A DNA stretch of 64,000 bases from contig MPMV01000001.1 in assembly GCA_002238685.1 (NCBI GenBank), positions 186,001 through 250,000 on the forward strand, given 5' to 3'. Every line of letters starts with the position of its first letter. Position 1 is the first letter of the stretch. Source of the DNA: a bacterium EF100-94H03 bin56 (GTDB taxonomy: Bacteria; Pseudomonadota; Alphaproteobacteria; SP197). The position numbers and the translations under genes were made by a program. Below the pieces are notes generated by a model that did no database searches, had not been told where the DNA came from, and worked only from the letters and a program-made list of their open reading frames with translations. Shown here piece after piece: positions 28,211 to 36,470 of this stretch.

Positions 28211-29320
28211 ATGGATATCAGGGATACCATCAAGCGACTTGAAAACGGGGAACTGAGCCGTCGCGAACTCGGCCAGGCGATGGCCGCGGTCGGACTGGTG
28301 TCGACGGTGATGCCGTTGACGGCGGCCCGTGCCGAGGAACAGGCGATCTACTTCACGTGGGCCGGTTATGACGATCCGATTTACTGGCCAGGTTATGTCG
28401 AGAAACATGGCGTGGAGCCGGACTGCCCGGTCTATGGCGACGCCGAGGAGGGCTTCACCAAGGTGAGAGCAGGCTTCGTCGTGGATGTCATTCATCCGTG
28501 CAGCAACAATGTGCCCCGCTGGCGGCACGCGGGCATTCTCCAGCCCATCGACACGTCCAGACTTTCCAATTGGAAGGACTTGATTCCGGCGCTCTACAAC
28601 ATCCAGGACGCCCAGCACGAGGGAGAGCAGTATTTCGCTCCCGTCGAGTGGGGACAGACGTCGATCACCTACCGCACGGACATCGTCGACTGGCAGGGCG
28701 AAGAGGAGTCGTGGGGGCTGCTGTGGGACGAGCGCTATGCCGGCAGGCTTTCGATCATCGATGCAGCCGAGGATGCCTGGTGGTGCGCCGCCATCTATGC
28801 CGGCGTCGATACCGACAACCTGACCGATGAAGCCTTGGCAAAGGTGCTCGATATCCTGAGGCAGCAGCGTGACCTGCTGCGGTTCCGCCAGAGTGACATG
28901 ACGACGGTGGAACAGGCTCTCGCCTCCGGCGAACTCGTGGCGGCCATGACCTGGAACAGTTCGCCCCTGGAACTCACCAGGCAGGGCATTCCGGTGAAGT
29001 TCGCCAACGTCAAGGAGGGCGCGCTCACCTGGGTCTGTGGCACGGTGCTGACCAGCAATGCGCCTCACTACGACAAGGCCCACGATCTCATTGACGCGAT
29101 GCTCGCTCCCGAGGTCGGGGTGCACACGATCGTGGAAAACGGTTACGGTCACTCGAGCGCCGCGGCATTCGATCTCGTCAGTGACGCCGATCTGACGGCC
29201 CGTGGACTCTCGAGAAATCCCTCCGACATCCTGGACAAGGGTGTCTTCCTGAGAGCGCAGGAAGAAGAGATCGAGACCATGATCAACCGTGACTGGGGTG
29301 AGATGATCGCCGGATTCTGA
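28211..29320 (+). CDS. Extracellular solute-binding protein, PotD/PotF-like, Tat-type signal (copy 1)
   Basis: 369 residues from ATG 28211 (GGAGGATCACATCC upstream). The N-terminus has SRREL at 16-20 followed by a hydrophobic stretch and TAARAEEQ, a twin-arginine-like signal for folded export. The mature protein resembles spermidine/putrescine-binding proteins (GILQPIDTS, NNVPRWRHAG, WGQTSITYRTD, LAPEV). It would capture an amine in the periplasm. No ABC permease or ATPase genes are adjacent, so its transporter must be elsewhere. It differs from copy 2 at 29 positions, several in FTWAGYDDPIYWPGY (49-62) and EQYFAPVEW (139-147), probable ligand contacts. Confidence 0.88.
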   Translation: MDIRDTIKRLENGELSRRELGQAMAAVGLVSTVMPLTAARAEEQAIYFTWAGYDDPIYWPGYVEKHGVEPDCPVYGDAEEGFTKVRAGFVVDVIHPCSNNVPRWRHAGILQPIDTSRLSNWKDLIPALYNIQDAQHEGEQYFAPVEWGQTSITYRTDIVDWQGEEESWGLLWDERYAGRLSIIDAAEDAWWCAAIYAGVDTDNLTDEALAKVLDILRQQRDLLRFRQSDMTTVEQALASGELVAAMTWNSSPLELTRQGIPVKFANVKEGALTWVCGTVLTSNAPHYDKAHDLIDAMLAPEVGVHTIVENGYGHSSAAAFDLVSDADLTARGLSRNPSDILDKGVFLRAQEEEIETMINRDWGEMIAGF

Positions 29321-29350
29321 CCGGACATCTCACCTTTTTGTCTGACAGAA

Positions 29351-29381
29351 GGGAACCGGGACACGCGTGGTCCCGGTTCCC
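29351..29381 (+). terminator. Strong hairpin after the first binding-protein gene
   Basis: GGGAACCGGGAC pairs perfectly with GTCCCGGTTCCC across a 7-base loop. No T-run follows, so it may be an mRNA-stabilising or attenuating stem rather than a classical terminator. The stem is identical in copy 2; only the loop differs. Confidence 0.6.
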
Positions 29382-29409
29382 GTTCCCTTCACAATGTGGT
29401 GGAAGCGAT

Positions 29410-30096
29410 ATGCCAGATGTCGCATCCCCGGCTTCGACCGGGTCGCAACCGACCGGCACGGCGGATCGGCGCCTTGCCGCCCGGCAGGCACGGTGCCAGC
29501 AGCTGATCGACGCCACCATCGAGTCCATCGCCAGGCGGGGGTTTTCGGGCACCACCCTGGCAACGGTTACGAGAGGCGCCAGGCTCTCGCATGGCGTGGT
29601 CAACTTTCACTTCCGCACCAAGGAAGACCTCTATGTCGAGACCCTGGGGTACCTGGCGCGGGAGCACTATGCGCTGTGGCGTGACGCCATGCTGAATGCG
29701 GGTCCGGACCCGGCGAACCAACTTCAGGCCATCCTGGAGGCGGACTTTGATCGCCGGATCTGCTCCAGAAAGAAACTGGCGGTGTGGTTCGCCTTCTGGG
29801 GTCAGGCGAAGTACCGGCCCGCCTATCTCGAGATCCATCATCGCTTCGATGACGAGAGATACGTCGAGATCTGCCGCCTGTGCCGGGAACTGGTGGCAAG
29901 CGGCGGATACCAGAACGCCGACGCGGAAGGCATTGCCCGCAGCCTCGAGGCCCTGGTCGACGGCCTGTGGCTCAACCTTCTCATGTATCCGCGGGATATC
30001 CGCCGGCAAACCTCGAGAACGGACTGCCTCGCCTATCTCGCCACGGTCTTTCCGCATCATTTCGCGCGGCCGGTGACGCATGGCTGCACGGCCTGA
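29410..30096 (+). CDS. BetI-like TetR-family regulator (copy 1)
   Basis: 228 residues from ATG 29410. The helix-turn-helix is at about 32-75 (IDATIESIARRGFSGTTL and RLSHGVVNFHFRTKEDL). The ligand domain has LAVWFAFWGQAKYRPAYLE and a HHRFDDERY segment, like BetI, which senses choline. A 228-residue length is slightly longer than BetI because of a 30-residue N-terminal tail. The HTH is identical to that of copy 2, so both should bind the same DNA, for which the TGACCAGTCA element is the best candidate. It is transcribed behind the binding-protein gene. Confidence 0.9.
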   Translation: MPDVASPASTGSQPTGTADRRLAARQARCQQLIDATIESIARRGFSGTTLATVTRGARLSHGVVNFHFRTKEDLYVETLGYLAREHYALWRDAMLNAGPDPANQLQAILEADFDRRICSRKKLAVWFAFWGQAKYRPAYLEIHHRFDDERYVEICRLCRELVASGGYQNADAEGIARSLEALVDGLWLNLLMYPRDIRRQTSRTDCLAYLATVFPHHFARPVTHGCTA

Positions 30097-30100
30097 TGCG

Positions 30101-30154
30101 GTGACCCGGGACTTACGCCACGACATCCTGTTCGAACCGGTGGCCATCGGGCCG
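30101..30154 (+). pseudogene. 5' fragment of a TMA-dehydrogenase-like gene left at the duplication junction
   Basis: Eighteen codons from GTG 30101 match the first codons of the intact gene at 32451 (TRD-RHDILFEPVAIGP), then switch at GGCCGG into CocE sequence. It marks the joint of the tandem duplication. Confidence 0.8.
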
Positions 30155-30362
30155 GCGAACCACGCGTGTTTCGGCTCGTCTCCCGTCCGCGCCATGTCGC
30201 GCTCGCAACAGGGGGGCATTCGAGAAGTGCGGGCACCGGATTGTGTTCCGCATCCTCGGGTAGCCAGTTGCGCGCCGCCAGGCGAACACCGCGCTTGAGT
30301 GGGATCCACACACCTTCTCCCCTTACCTCCACCTTCGATGGCAAGGCGCTGACGATGCGCAT
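30155..30362 (-). pseudogene. Decayed 5' fragment of the CocE-type hydrolase
   Basis: From ATG 30362 it reads MRIVSALPSKVEVRGEGVW and closely matches the N-terminus of the hydrolase starting at 28011 for about 50 codons, then loses frame and ends at the duplication joint. It lacks the catalytic residues and cannot be functional. Confidence 0.88.
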
Positions 30363-30439
30363 GGCCGTCTCTGCGCTCGTTCATGCCAGTCTGCACACAA
30401 CAGTCGCGATGGGTTTCATTGGCCGGGTCACCTTGAAAC

Positions 30440-30457
30440 TTGATTGACCAGTCAGAA
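30440..30457. promoter_or_regulatory. BetI/TetR-type operator candidate, copy 2
   Basis: TTGATTGACCAGTCAGAA is identical to the element at 28089-28106, upstream of the second binding-protein gene. The hydrolase beyond it has decayed, so only the rightward gene is left to be controlled. Confidence 0.55.
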
Positions 30458-30561
30458 AAATTGGAAGATGCTCACCGGGTCCGCAACCGAGTGACGCGGA
30501 CACAACATGAAACCCAGGGCCACCGGGCTCCGGGCTGGTGACAATCTGGAGGATCACATCC

Positions 30562-31671
30562 ATGGATATCAGGGATACCATCAAGCGACTTGAAAACGGG
30601 GAACTGAGCCGTCGTGAGCTCAGCCAGGCGATGGCTGCGGTCGGACTGGTGTCGACGGTGATGCCGTTGACGGCGGCCCGGGCCGAGGAACAGGCGATCT
30701 ATTTCACGTGGTCCGGCTATGACGTGCCGGAAATCTGGCCAAGCTATGTCGAAAAACACGGTGTGGAGCCGGATTGTCCGGTCTTCGGTGACGCCGAGGA
30801 GTCCTTCACCAAGGTGAGGGCGGGGTTCGTGGTGGATGTCATGCATCCCTGCAGCAACAATGTGCCGCGCTGGCGGCACGCGGGCATTCTCCAGCCCATC
30901 GACACGTCGCTGCTTTCCAACTGGAAGGACGTGGTCCCGGCGCTCTACAACATCCAGGACGCCCAGCACGAGGGACAGCAGTGGTTCGCTCCCTTCGAGT
31001 GGGGACAGACGTCGATCACCTACCGCACGGACATTGTCGACTGGCAGGGCGAAGAGGAGTCCTGGGGGCTGCTCTGGGATGAGCGCTACGCCGGCAGGCT
31101 TTCGATCATCGATGCGGCCGAGGATGCCTGGTGGTGCGCAGCCATCTACGCCGGTGTCGATACCGAAGACCTGACCGATGAAGCCCTGGCAACGGTTCTC
31201 GAGAGCCTGAGGCAGCAGCGTGACCTGTTGAGGTTCCGCCAGAGCGACATGACGACGGTCGAACAGGCTCTGGCCTCCGGCGAACTCGTGGCGGCCATGA
31301 CCTGGAACAGCTCACCCCTGGAACTCACCAGGCAGGGCATTCCGGTGAAGTTCGCCGACGTCAAGGAGGGAGCGCTCACCTGGGTCTGTGGCACGGTGCT
31401 GACCAGCAATGCGCCCCACTACGACAAGGCCCACGATCTCATCAACGCGATGATCGCTCCGGAGGTCGGAGAGCATGTGATCGTGGAGTTCGGTTACGGT
31501 CACTCAAGCGCCGCGGCCTTCGATCTCGTCAGTGATGACGATCTTACGGCCCGTGGACTCTCGAGAAATCCCTCCGACATTCTGGACAAGGGTGTCTTCC
31601 TGAGAGCGCAGGCTGAAGAGATCGAGACCAAGATCAACCGTGACTGGGGTGAGATGATCGCCGGTTTCTGA
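30562..31671 (+). CDS. Extracellular solute-binding protein, PotD/PotF-like, Tat-type signal (copy 2)
   Basis: 369 residues, same start context as copy 1, SRREL signal and TAARAEEQ cleavage region kept. By my count 340 of 369 residues match copy 1. Changes gather in FTWSGYDVPEIWPSY (49-62) and QQWFAPFEW (139-147), and in GEHVIVEFGYG near the C-terminus. These are where PotD-type proteins hold their ligand, so a changed specificity is plausible. As with copy 1, no permease genes are adjacent. It is followed by its own hairpin and regulator gene. Confidence 0.88.
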   Translation: MDIRDTIKRLENGELSRRELSQAMAAVGLVSTVMPLTAARAEEQAIYFTWSGYDVPEIWPSYVEKHGVEPDCPVFGDAEESFTKVRAGFVVDVMHPCSNNVPRWRHAGILQPIDTSLLSNWKDVVPALYNIQDAQHEGQQWFAPFEWGQTSITYRTDIVDWQGEEESWGLLWDERYAGRLSIIDAAEDAWWCAAIYAGVDTEDLTDEALATVLESLRQQRDLLRFRQSDMTTVEQALASGELVAAMTWNSSPLELTRQGIPVKFADVKEGALTWVCGTVLTSNAPHYDKAHDLINAMIAPEVGEHVIVEFGYGHSSAAAFDLVSDDDLTARGLSRNPSDILDKGVFLRAQAEEIETKINRDWGEMIAGF

Positions 31672-31701
31672 CCGGATATCGCACCTATTTGTCCGACAAG
31701 A

Positions 31702-31732
31702 GGGAACCGGGACACACGTGGTCCCGGTTCCC
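31702..31732 (+). terminator. Strong hairpin after the second binding-protein gene
   Basis: GGGAACCGGGAC and GTCCCGGTTCCC with a 7-base loop. The stem is identical to that at 29351-29381, which suggests it is under selection or was copied recently. No T-run follows. Confidence 0.6.
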
Positions 31733-31759
31733 GCCCCCTTCACAATGCGGTAACGCGTT

Positions 31760-32446
31760 ATGCCAGCTGTCGCATCCCCGGCTTCGACCGTGTCGCAACC
31801 GACCATCACGGCGAGCCGTCGCCTTGCCGCCCGGCAGGCACGGCGCCAGCAGCTGATCGACGCCACCATCGAGTCCATCGCCAGGCGGGGGTTTTCGGGC
31901 ACCACCCTGGCAACGGTTACGAGAGGCGCCAGGCTCTCGCATGGCGTGGTCAACTTTCACTTCCGCACCAAGGAAGATCTCTATGTCGAGACCCTGGGGT
32001 ACCTGGCGCGGGAGCACTATGCGCTGTGGCGAGACGCCATGCTGAATGCGGGGCCGGATCCGGCGAAACAACTGCAGGCCATCCTGGAAGCGGACTTCGA
32101 TCGCCGGATCTGCTCCAGAAAGAAACTGGCGGTGTGGTTCGCCTTCTGGGGCCAGGCGAAGTACCGGCCCGCCTATCTCGAGATCCATCATCGCTTCGAT
32201 GACGAGAGGTATGTCGAGATCTATCGACTGTGCCGGGAACTGGTGGCAAGCGACAGATACAAGGGCGCCGACGCGGAAGGCATTGCCCGCAGCATCGAGG
32301 CCCTGGTCGACGGCCTGTGGCTCAACCGTCTCATGTATCCGCGCGATATCCGCCGGCAGACCGCGAGAACGGACTGCCTCGCCTATCTTGCCACGGTCTT
32401 TCCGCATCATTTCGAGCGGCCGGAGACGCAAGGCTGCGCGGCCTGA
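31760..32446 (+). CDS. BetI-like TetR-family regulator (copy 2)
   Basis: 228 residues, 210 identical to copy 1 by my count. The DNA-binding half from residue 32 to about 100 is unchanged; differences lie in the N-terminal tail and in the C-terminal ligand half (EIYRLCRELVASDRYKGAD against EICRLCRELVASGGYQNAD). Its stop is 4 bp before the start of the TMADH-like gene, so regulator, flavoenzyme and MBL protein form one operon. It may respond to a methylated amine and repress the binding-protein promoters. Confidence 0.9.
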   Translation: MPAVASPASTVSQPTITASRRLAARQARRQQLIDATIESIARRGFSGTTLATVTRGARLSHGVVNFHFRTKEDLYVETLGYLAREHYALWRDAMLNAGPDPAKQLQAILEADFDRRICSRKKLAVWFAFWGQAKYRPAYLEIHHRFDDERYVEIYRLCRELVASDRYKGADAEGIARSIEALVDGLWLNRLMYPRDIRRQTARTDCLAYLATVFPHHFERPETQGCAA

Positions 32447-32450
32447 TGCG

Positions 32451-34532
32451 ATGACCCGGGATCCACGTCACGACATCCTGTTCGAGCCGGTAGCCATCGG
32501 GCCGGTGACGGCCCGCAACAGGTTCTACCAGGTGCCGCATTGCACCGGAAGCGGCTGGCAGAGCCCGCACATCCTTGCCGGACTGCGCGCCATGAAGGCC
32601 GAAGGCGGCTGGGCCGTGGTCAACACGGAATACTGTTCGCCTCATCCATCGATCGACGACACCCCCTATCCCATGGCTTCGCTGTGGGATGACCGCGACA
32701 TCCGGGCTCACGCCCTGATGGCCGACCAGGTGCACGGGCACGGTTCCCTTGCCGGCGTGGAACTGGTTCTGGGCGGCGCGAGGATGGCCAACCACCTGAC
32801 CCGCGAAGTACCGCTCGGAGTGGTCAGCATGCCGCTTGCCACAGGAGAACCCTTCCAGACACGGGCCATGGATCGCCAGGACATCCGCGAGGTCAGACGA
32901 TGGCACCGCAATGCGGCTCTGCGCGCCATGAAGGCGGGTTTCGACATCGTCTACGTCTATGCCACCCACGATTACCTGCTGTCGCAGTTCCTGTCGCCGG
33001 TGCTCAACACCCGCTCGGATGAATACGGCGGATCGCTCGCCAACAGGGTGCGTCTGGTGCGCGAACTCATCGAGGACACGAAGGACGCTGTCGGCGCGAC
33101 CATGGCTGTCGCGGTGCGATTCTCAGCCGAGACGAACGGCGGCGGTGGCGGTGACGGCACACCGGTTCCGGGCGAAACCGAAGACATGCTGGGACTGCTG
33201 GGAGAACTGCCGGACCTCTGGGACATCAACGTCAGCGACTACTCCCTCGAAATGGGGCTGTCACGATTCGTCGGTGAGGGGTCCCTGGAATCCTACGTTT
33301 CGACCATCCGGTCCCTGACGACGAAGCCGATCGTGTCTGTTGGACGTTTCACCTCTCCGGATACCATGGCGGCCTGGGTGAGGAAGGGGCTGGTTGATTT
33401 CATTGGTGCGGCGCGGCCCTCCATCGCCGATCCCTTCCTTCCGAAGAAGATCGAGGAGGGACGTGTCGAGGACATCCGCGAGTGTATCGGCTGCAACATC
33501 TGCTACATGGGTGATGCCCGCGGCGCCCCCATCCGCTGTACACAAAATCCCACCATGAGCGAGGAGTGGCGCCGCGGCTGGCATCCGGAGTCCATCGCCA
33601 GCCGGGGATCCGCGTCACGCGTTCTCGTCGTCGGGGCGGGACCGGCTGGCCTGGAAGCAGCTCTTTCCCTGGGGAGACGGGGATATGACGTCGTGCTTGC
33701 CGAGGCTACCCGCGAGCTTGGCGGCCGGGTGACAAGGGAAGCCATGCTTCCCGGCCTCGCGGAATGGCGGCGTGTGCGTGACTATCGGGTGACCCAGCTG
33801 AACAGGCTGGCCAACGTGGAGATCTATCCTGAAAGCACGCTGGGTCCGGAAGATGTCCTCGAGGTGGCGGCGGACCATGTGGCTGTGGCGACGGGAGCGC
33901 GCTGGAGAGCCGATGGTTTCGGCACCAGCAATCGCCGGGGGATCGAGAGCCTCGGGCCCCGTGAGAGCCTCTTCACGCCCGATGACATCATGGCCGGACG
34001 GTTACCTGAAGGCCGTGTGCTCGTCTATGACGATGACCACTACTACATGGGAACCGTCATGGCCGAGGCGCTGCGTGGCCAGGGTCTCGAGACCACGCTC
34101 GTGACGCCGGAAGATGCCGTCTCGTCCTGGGGAGGATTGACCCTGGACCGCTGGCGGGCCCGCAGACGGCTCATGGAGACCGGTGTCGGCATTGTCGTGG
34201 CCCATGAACTGGTATCCTTCGATGGCCGCCGGGCCCGCTTGGCCTGCTGCGCGAGCGGCGAGGAACGGGACATCGACGCGGACTCCATCGTTCTTGTCAC
34301 TTCGCGGACCCCAGATGATGCCCTCTACCGGTCGGTTCGCGAAAGCATGGAGGCGGGAGAGAAGGGCGCGCCGAAGTCGCTTAGACGGATCGGTGACTGT
34401 GATGCGCCTGCCATCATCGCCGCGGCGGTGTACTCCGGCCACCGTTACGCCCGCGAACTCGACACCGACATCGATCGCGACAATCCTCTCAGACACGACC
34501 GGGTCAACGTGGAGACGAACCATGAAAACTGA
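32451..34532 (+). CDS. Trimethylamine-dehydrogenase-like FMN/4Fe-4S/ADP flavoprotein
   Basis: 693 residues from ATG 32451. The N-terminal barrel binds FMN; Cys31 in VPHCTGSG matches the residue that carries the covalent 6-S-cysteinyl FMN in trimethylamine dehydrogenase, and NTEYCS keeps the substrate-pocket Tyr. The cluster is C345-x2-C348-x2-C351 with Cys363 (ECIGCNICY then IRCTQN). A Rossmann domain starts at GAGPAGLEA (395). The Trp that follows the third cluster Cys in the known enzyme (as I recall it, ISRW) is absent here (YMGD), so the aromatic bowl differs. It probably demethylates a methylated amine; histamine or N-methylproline relatives are alternatives. Confidence 0.9.
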   Translation: MTRDPRHDILFEPVAIGPVTARNRFYQVPHCTGSGWQSPHILAGLRAMKAEGGWAVVNTEYCSPHPSIDDTPYPMASLWDDRDIRAHALMADQVHGHGSLAGVELVLGGARMANHLTREVPLGVVSMPLATGEPFQTRAMDRQDIREVRRWHRNAALRAMKAGFDIVYVYATHDYLLSQFLSPVLNTRSDEYGGSLANRVRLVRELIEDTKDAVGATMAVAVRFSAETNGGGGGDGTPVPGETEDMLGLLGELPDLWDINVSDYSLEMGLSRFVGEGSLESYVSTIRSLTTKPIVSVGRFTSPDTMAAWVRKGLVDFIGAARPSIADPFLPKKIEEGRVEDIRECIGCNICYMGDARGAPIRCTQNPTMSEEWRRGWHPESIASRGSASRVLVVGAGPAGLEAALSLGRRGYDVVLAEATRELGGRVTREAMLPGLAEWRRVRDYRVTQLNRLANVEIYPESTLGPEDVLEVAADHVAVATGARWRADGFGTSNRRGIESLGPRESLFTPDDIMAGRLPEGRVLVYDDDHYYMGTVMAEALRGQGLETTLVTPEDAVSSWGGLTLDRWRARRRLMETGVGIVVAHELVSFDGRRARLACCASGEERDIDADSIVLVTSRTPDDALYRSVRESMEAGEKGAPKSLRRIGDCDAPAIIAAAVYSGHRYARELDTDIDRDNPLRHDRVNVETNHEN

Positions 34533-35298
34533 CGGCGCCCTGCCGATAGCCGAAGTCTGGTTTGCCATCGAGGCTCTCGATGACGGGATCATCCGGTTCC
34601 GGGAAGACCACATCGATTCCTATGCCGTGGGCGACATCTGGCTTGTCCGCGGGCGGGACCGGGACCTTGCGGTCGATACGGGCACCGGCATCGTGCCGCC
34701 CGCCCCGCTCGTCGAGGCCGTGGCCGGCAAGCCCGTCACTGCCGTAGCCCTCAACTGCTACTATGACCATGCCGGCGGCTGGGCGAGTTTCGCGGACCGC
34801 GCCTGTCATCCTCTCGATGCACAGGAACTTCGCGCACCCACCCGGGAAAGCGTAGGCGCCGGAACCTATCTCAACCGGACGACGCTGTGGGCGCTGCCTC
34901 ATGAACACTACGACGTGGACGGCTACACCATGACTCCGGCCGAGCCCACGCGTCTTGTCGAGGACGGATCACAGTTTGATCTGGGCGACCGCGTGCTCGA
35001 TGTCCTGCATGTCCCGGGGCGCTCACCAGGCGGTCTTGCGATCTGGGACGGCACAAGCGGTACGCTCTTCACCAGCGACATGCTCTATGACGGCGATCAC
35101 GGACCTGCCTGGCCGCCCCCCGAGCCGGCCGCCTACTGTGTCAGCCTGAGGCGCATGCGCGAACTCCCGGTCAAGCGCGTCTGTCCGGGTCACTACGGTG
35201 TCATGGACCGCCAGTACATGCTCGATGTCATCGACCGGCAACTGGCCGATCTCGAGGCAGACGCCTCCCGAGACGATGGCTCTGGGTTAGTTCATTGA
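34522..35298 (+). CDS. MBL-fold hydrolase-like protein with altered metal motif
   Basis: 258 residues from ATG 34522 (GGAGACGAACC upstream), overlapping the flavoenzyme stop by 11 bp and so coupled to it. The metallo-beta-lactamase fold is clear (LAVDTGTG, LHVPGRSPGG, LFTSDMLYDGDHG, CPGHYG). The usual H-x-H-x-D-H is N78-C-Y80-Y-D82-H83 here, so two of the four His positions are lost while Asp and the later His/Asp ligands remain. It may bind a single metal or act with a thiol or formaldehyde adduct made by the neighbouring demethylase. That is inference. Confidence 0.85.
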   Translation: MKTDGALPIAEVWFAIEALDDGIIRFREDHIDSYAVGDIWLVRGRDRDLAVDTGTGIVPPAPLVEAVAGKPVTAVALNCYYDHAGGWASFADRACHPLDAQELRAPTRESVGAGTYLNRTTLWALPHEHYDVDGYTMTPAEPTRLVEDGSQFDLGDRVLDVLHVPGRSPGGLAIWDGTSGTLFTSDMLYDGDHGPAWPPPEPAAYCVSLRRMRELPVKRVCPGHYGVMDRQYMLDVIDRQLADLEADASRDDGSGLVH

Positions 35299-35570
35299 CC
35301 GCCGATGTTTGAGGACGGCTTTCCTCTCGGGGTATGACATGGCAGGTGGTTGACGAACCCCTTGTGTCATCACACGCCAGGTTGGAGGGTGCTGCTTGTT
35401 TGTCGTCTGCAGTCGAATTCGCCCAACCTTTCTGACAGGGAAGCGGGTGGGCATGATGGACTGGACTGTTCTTGGCGTCGCACTTCACTTCGGCATCTCG
35501 GGCCAGCTGATTGCCGGCGCGTGCGGCAAGAATGGACGGGGGAGGTCGGCGGGGCGATAGGAACCAACTA
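35299..35570. other. Border of the HNH/MNT-HEPN island
   Basis: 272 bp without a recognisable gene. A 35-codon plus-strand frame starts at 35453 (MMDWTVLGVALHFG) and ends just before the HNH gene; it has no family I recognise. Base use changes from strongly GC-rich to mixed here. Confidence 0.4.
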
Positions 35571-36470
35571 ATGCGGATGTTCGTTGTTCGTCTGAACCCA
35601 GATCCGCGCGAAAGCCCACCATACTCTCGATGTCCAACAGCCAAGGAATACGAGCGGGTGTGGCACTCGTCGCCAATGGATGGTTTCCACGAGGCGGTCA
35701 ACTTCCATTCTGAGAACGGAGTCATTCGGGGCTATCTCCCACCAAAGCATCTAAGAGCAATGCGAGACGGGGAGCCTTTCATTCTAGTCACCATTACCGC
35801 AAAGACAGCAATGCAAAACGCCAATGAAATCGTTGGCCTGCAGTCTGGCTGTAGATACGTGGGTGAATCTGTGCGAGGCGGGCGCGGCGCTGCCCTTGGC
35901 CTCACATGGCACTACTATTGTCCAGCATCTCTTTCGATGCTGCTCCCAGAACCCATCCACCACGCACGCGAGATCATTCTAGGAGAGGAAACCTGGGTAT
36001 GGGGCCCAACGTTCATGGCGCAACGCGCCTCCCAACAAAGAACCGCGGAGGCGATACTTACAAGTGTCAAGAAAGCTGCGGATAAGCGGAAGATCGAGCG
36101 CTCACTCGAGGGGTCGGGGATTGAGTCGGATCGCTTGGGCTTGGATGTAGAGGCGGATTTCGAGGCGGAAGTCTCGAGACAAATCAAGAAGCCACTTAGA
36201 GAGGTGAAGGGGAACCCGAATCCCCTCCAGCGAGAAGTTCGGTCACTCCAATACGTTCGAGACCCGAAGGTCGTCGCATACGTGCTCCGCCAGTCCAAGG
36301 GCAAGTGCTTCGATTGCAAGGAAATGGGACCATTCGTCTCCCGTACGACAGGGTTGCCCTATCTAGAAGTTCACCACATTCAGACGCTCAAGGAAGGAGG
36401 CGCTGACACAGTAGAGAACACTTTAGCACTCTGCCCAAACTGCCACCGCAAACGTCATCATGGCTGTTGA
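35571..36470 (+). CDS. HNH endonuclease domain protein
   Basis: 299 residues from ATG 35571 (AGGAACCAACTA upstream); an in-frame start at 35511 is less likely. The C-terminal 60 residues form a zinc-stabilised HNH nuclease: CFDC (246-249), LPYLEVHHIQTL (His268, His269), ENTLALCPNCHRKRHH. The N-terminal 150 residues match nothing I know and may recognise DNA. The gene uses more A/T than its neighbours (many AAG, GAA, ATC codons), which points to transfer. It could be a stand-alone restriction-type defence gene or a homing-type nuclease; no methylase is beside it. Confidence 0.85.
   Translation: MRMFVVRLNPDPRESPPYSRCPTAKEYERVWHSSPMDGFHEAVNFHSENGVIRGYLPPKHLRAMRDGEPFILVTITAKTAMQNANEIVGLQSGCRYVGESVRGGRGAALGLTWHYYCPASLSMLLPEPIHHAREIILGEETWVWGPTFMAQRASQQRTAEAILTSVKKAADKRKIERSLEGSGIESDRLGLDVEADFEAEVSRQIKKPLREVKGNPNPLQREVRSLQYVRDPKVVAYVLRQSKGKCFDCKEMGPFVSRTTGLPYLEVHHIQTLKEGGADTVENTLALCPNCHRKRHHGC

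Larger units (their letters stand above)
27798..30149. repeat. Tandem duplication, unit 1 (2.35 kb)
   Basis: Unit 1 holds the 5' end of the CocE hydrolase, the divergent control region, the first binding-protein gene, its hairpin, the first BetI-like gene and the first 50 bp of a TMADH-like gene. The same order repeats in unit 2 at an offset of about 2351 bp. Coding copies are about 92 percent identical by my count. Confidence 0.9.
30150..32501. repeat. Tandem duplication, unit 2 (2.35 kb)
   Basis: Second unit of the direct repeat starting at 27798. The joint shares GGCCGG between the end of the TMADH-like 5' end and the CocE coding region, a short microhomology. The CocE part has decayed here, while the binding protein and regulator remain open. 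Confidence 0.9.

Noticed and set aside
27798-32501. Duplicated unit as an insertion element or composite transposon
   Set aside because: No transposase, terminal inverted repeats or target duplication; the joint has only GGCCGG microhomology.
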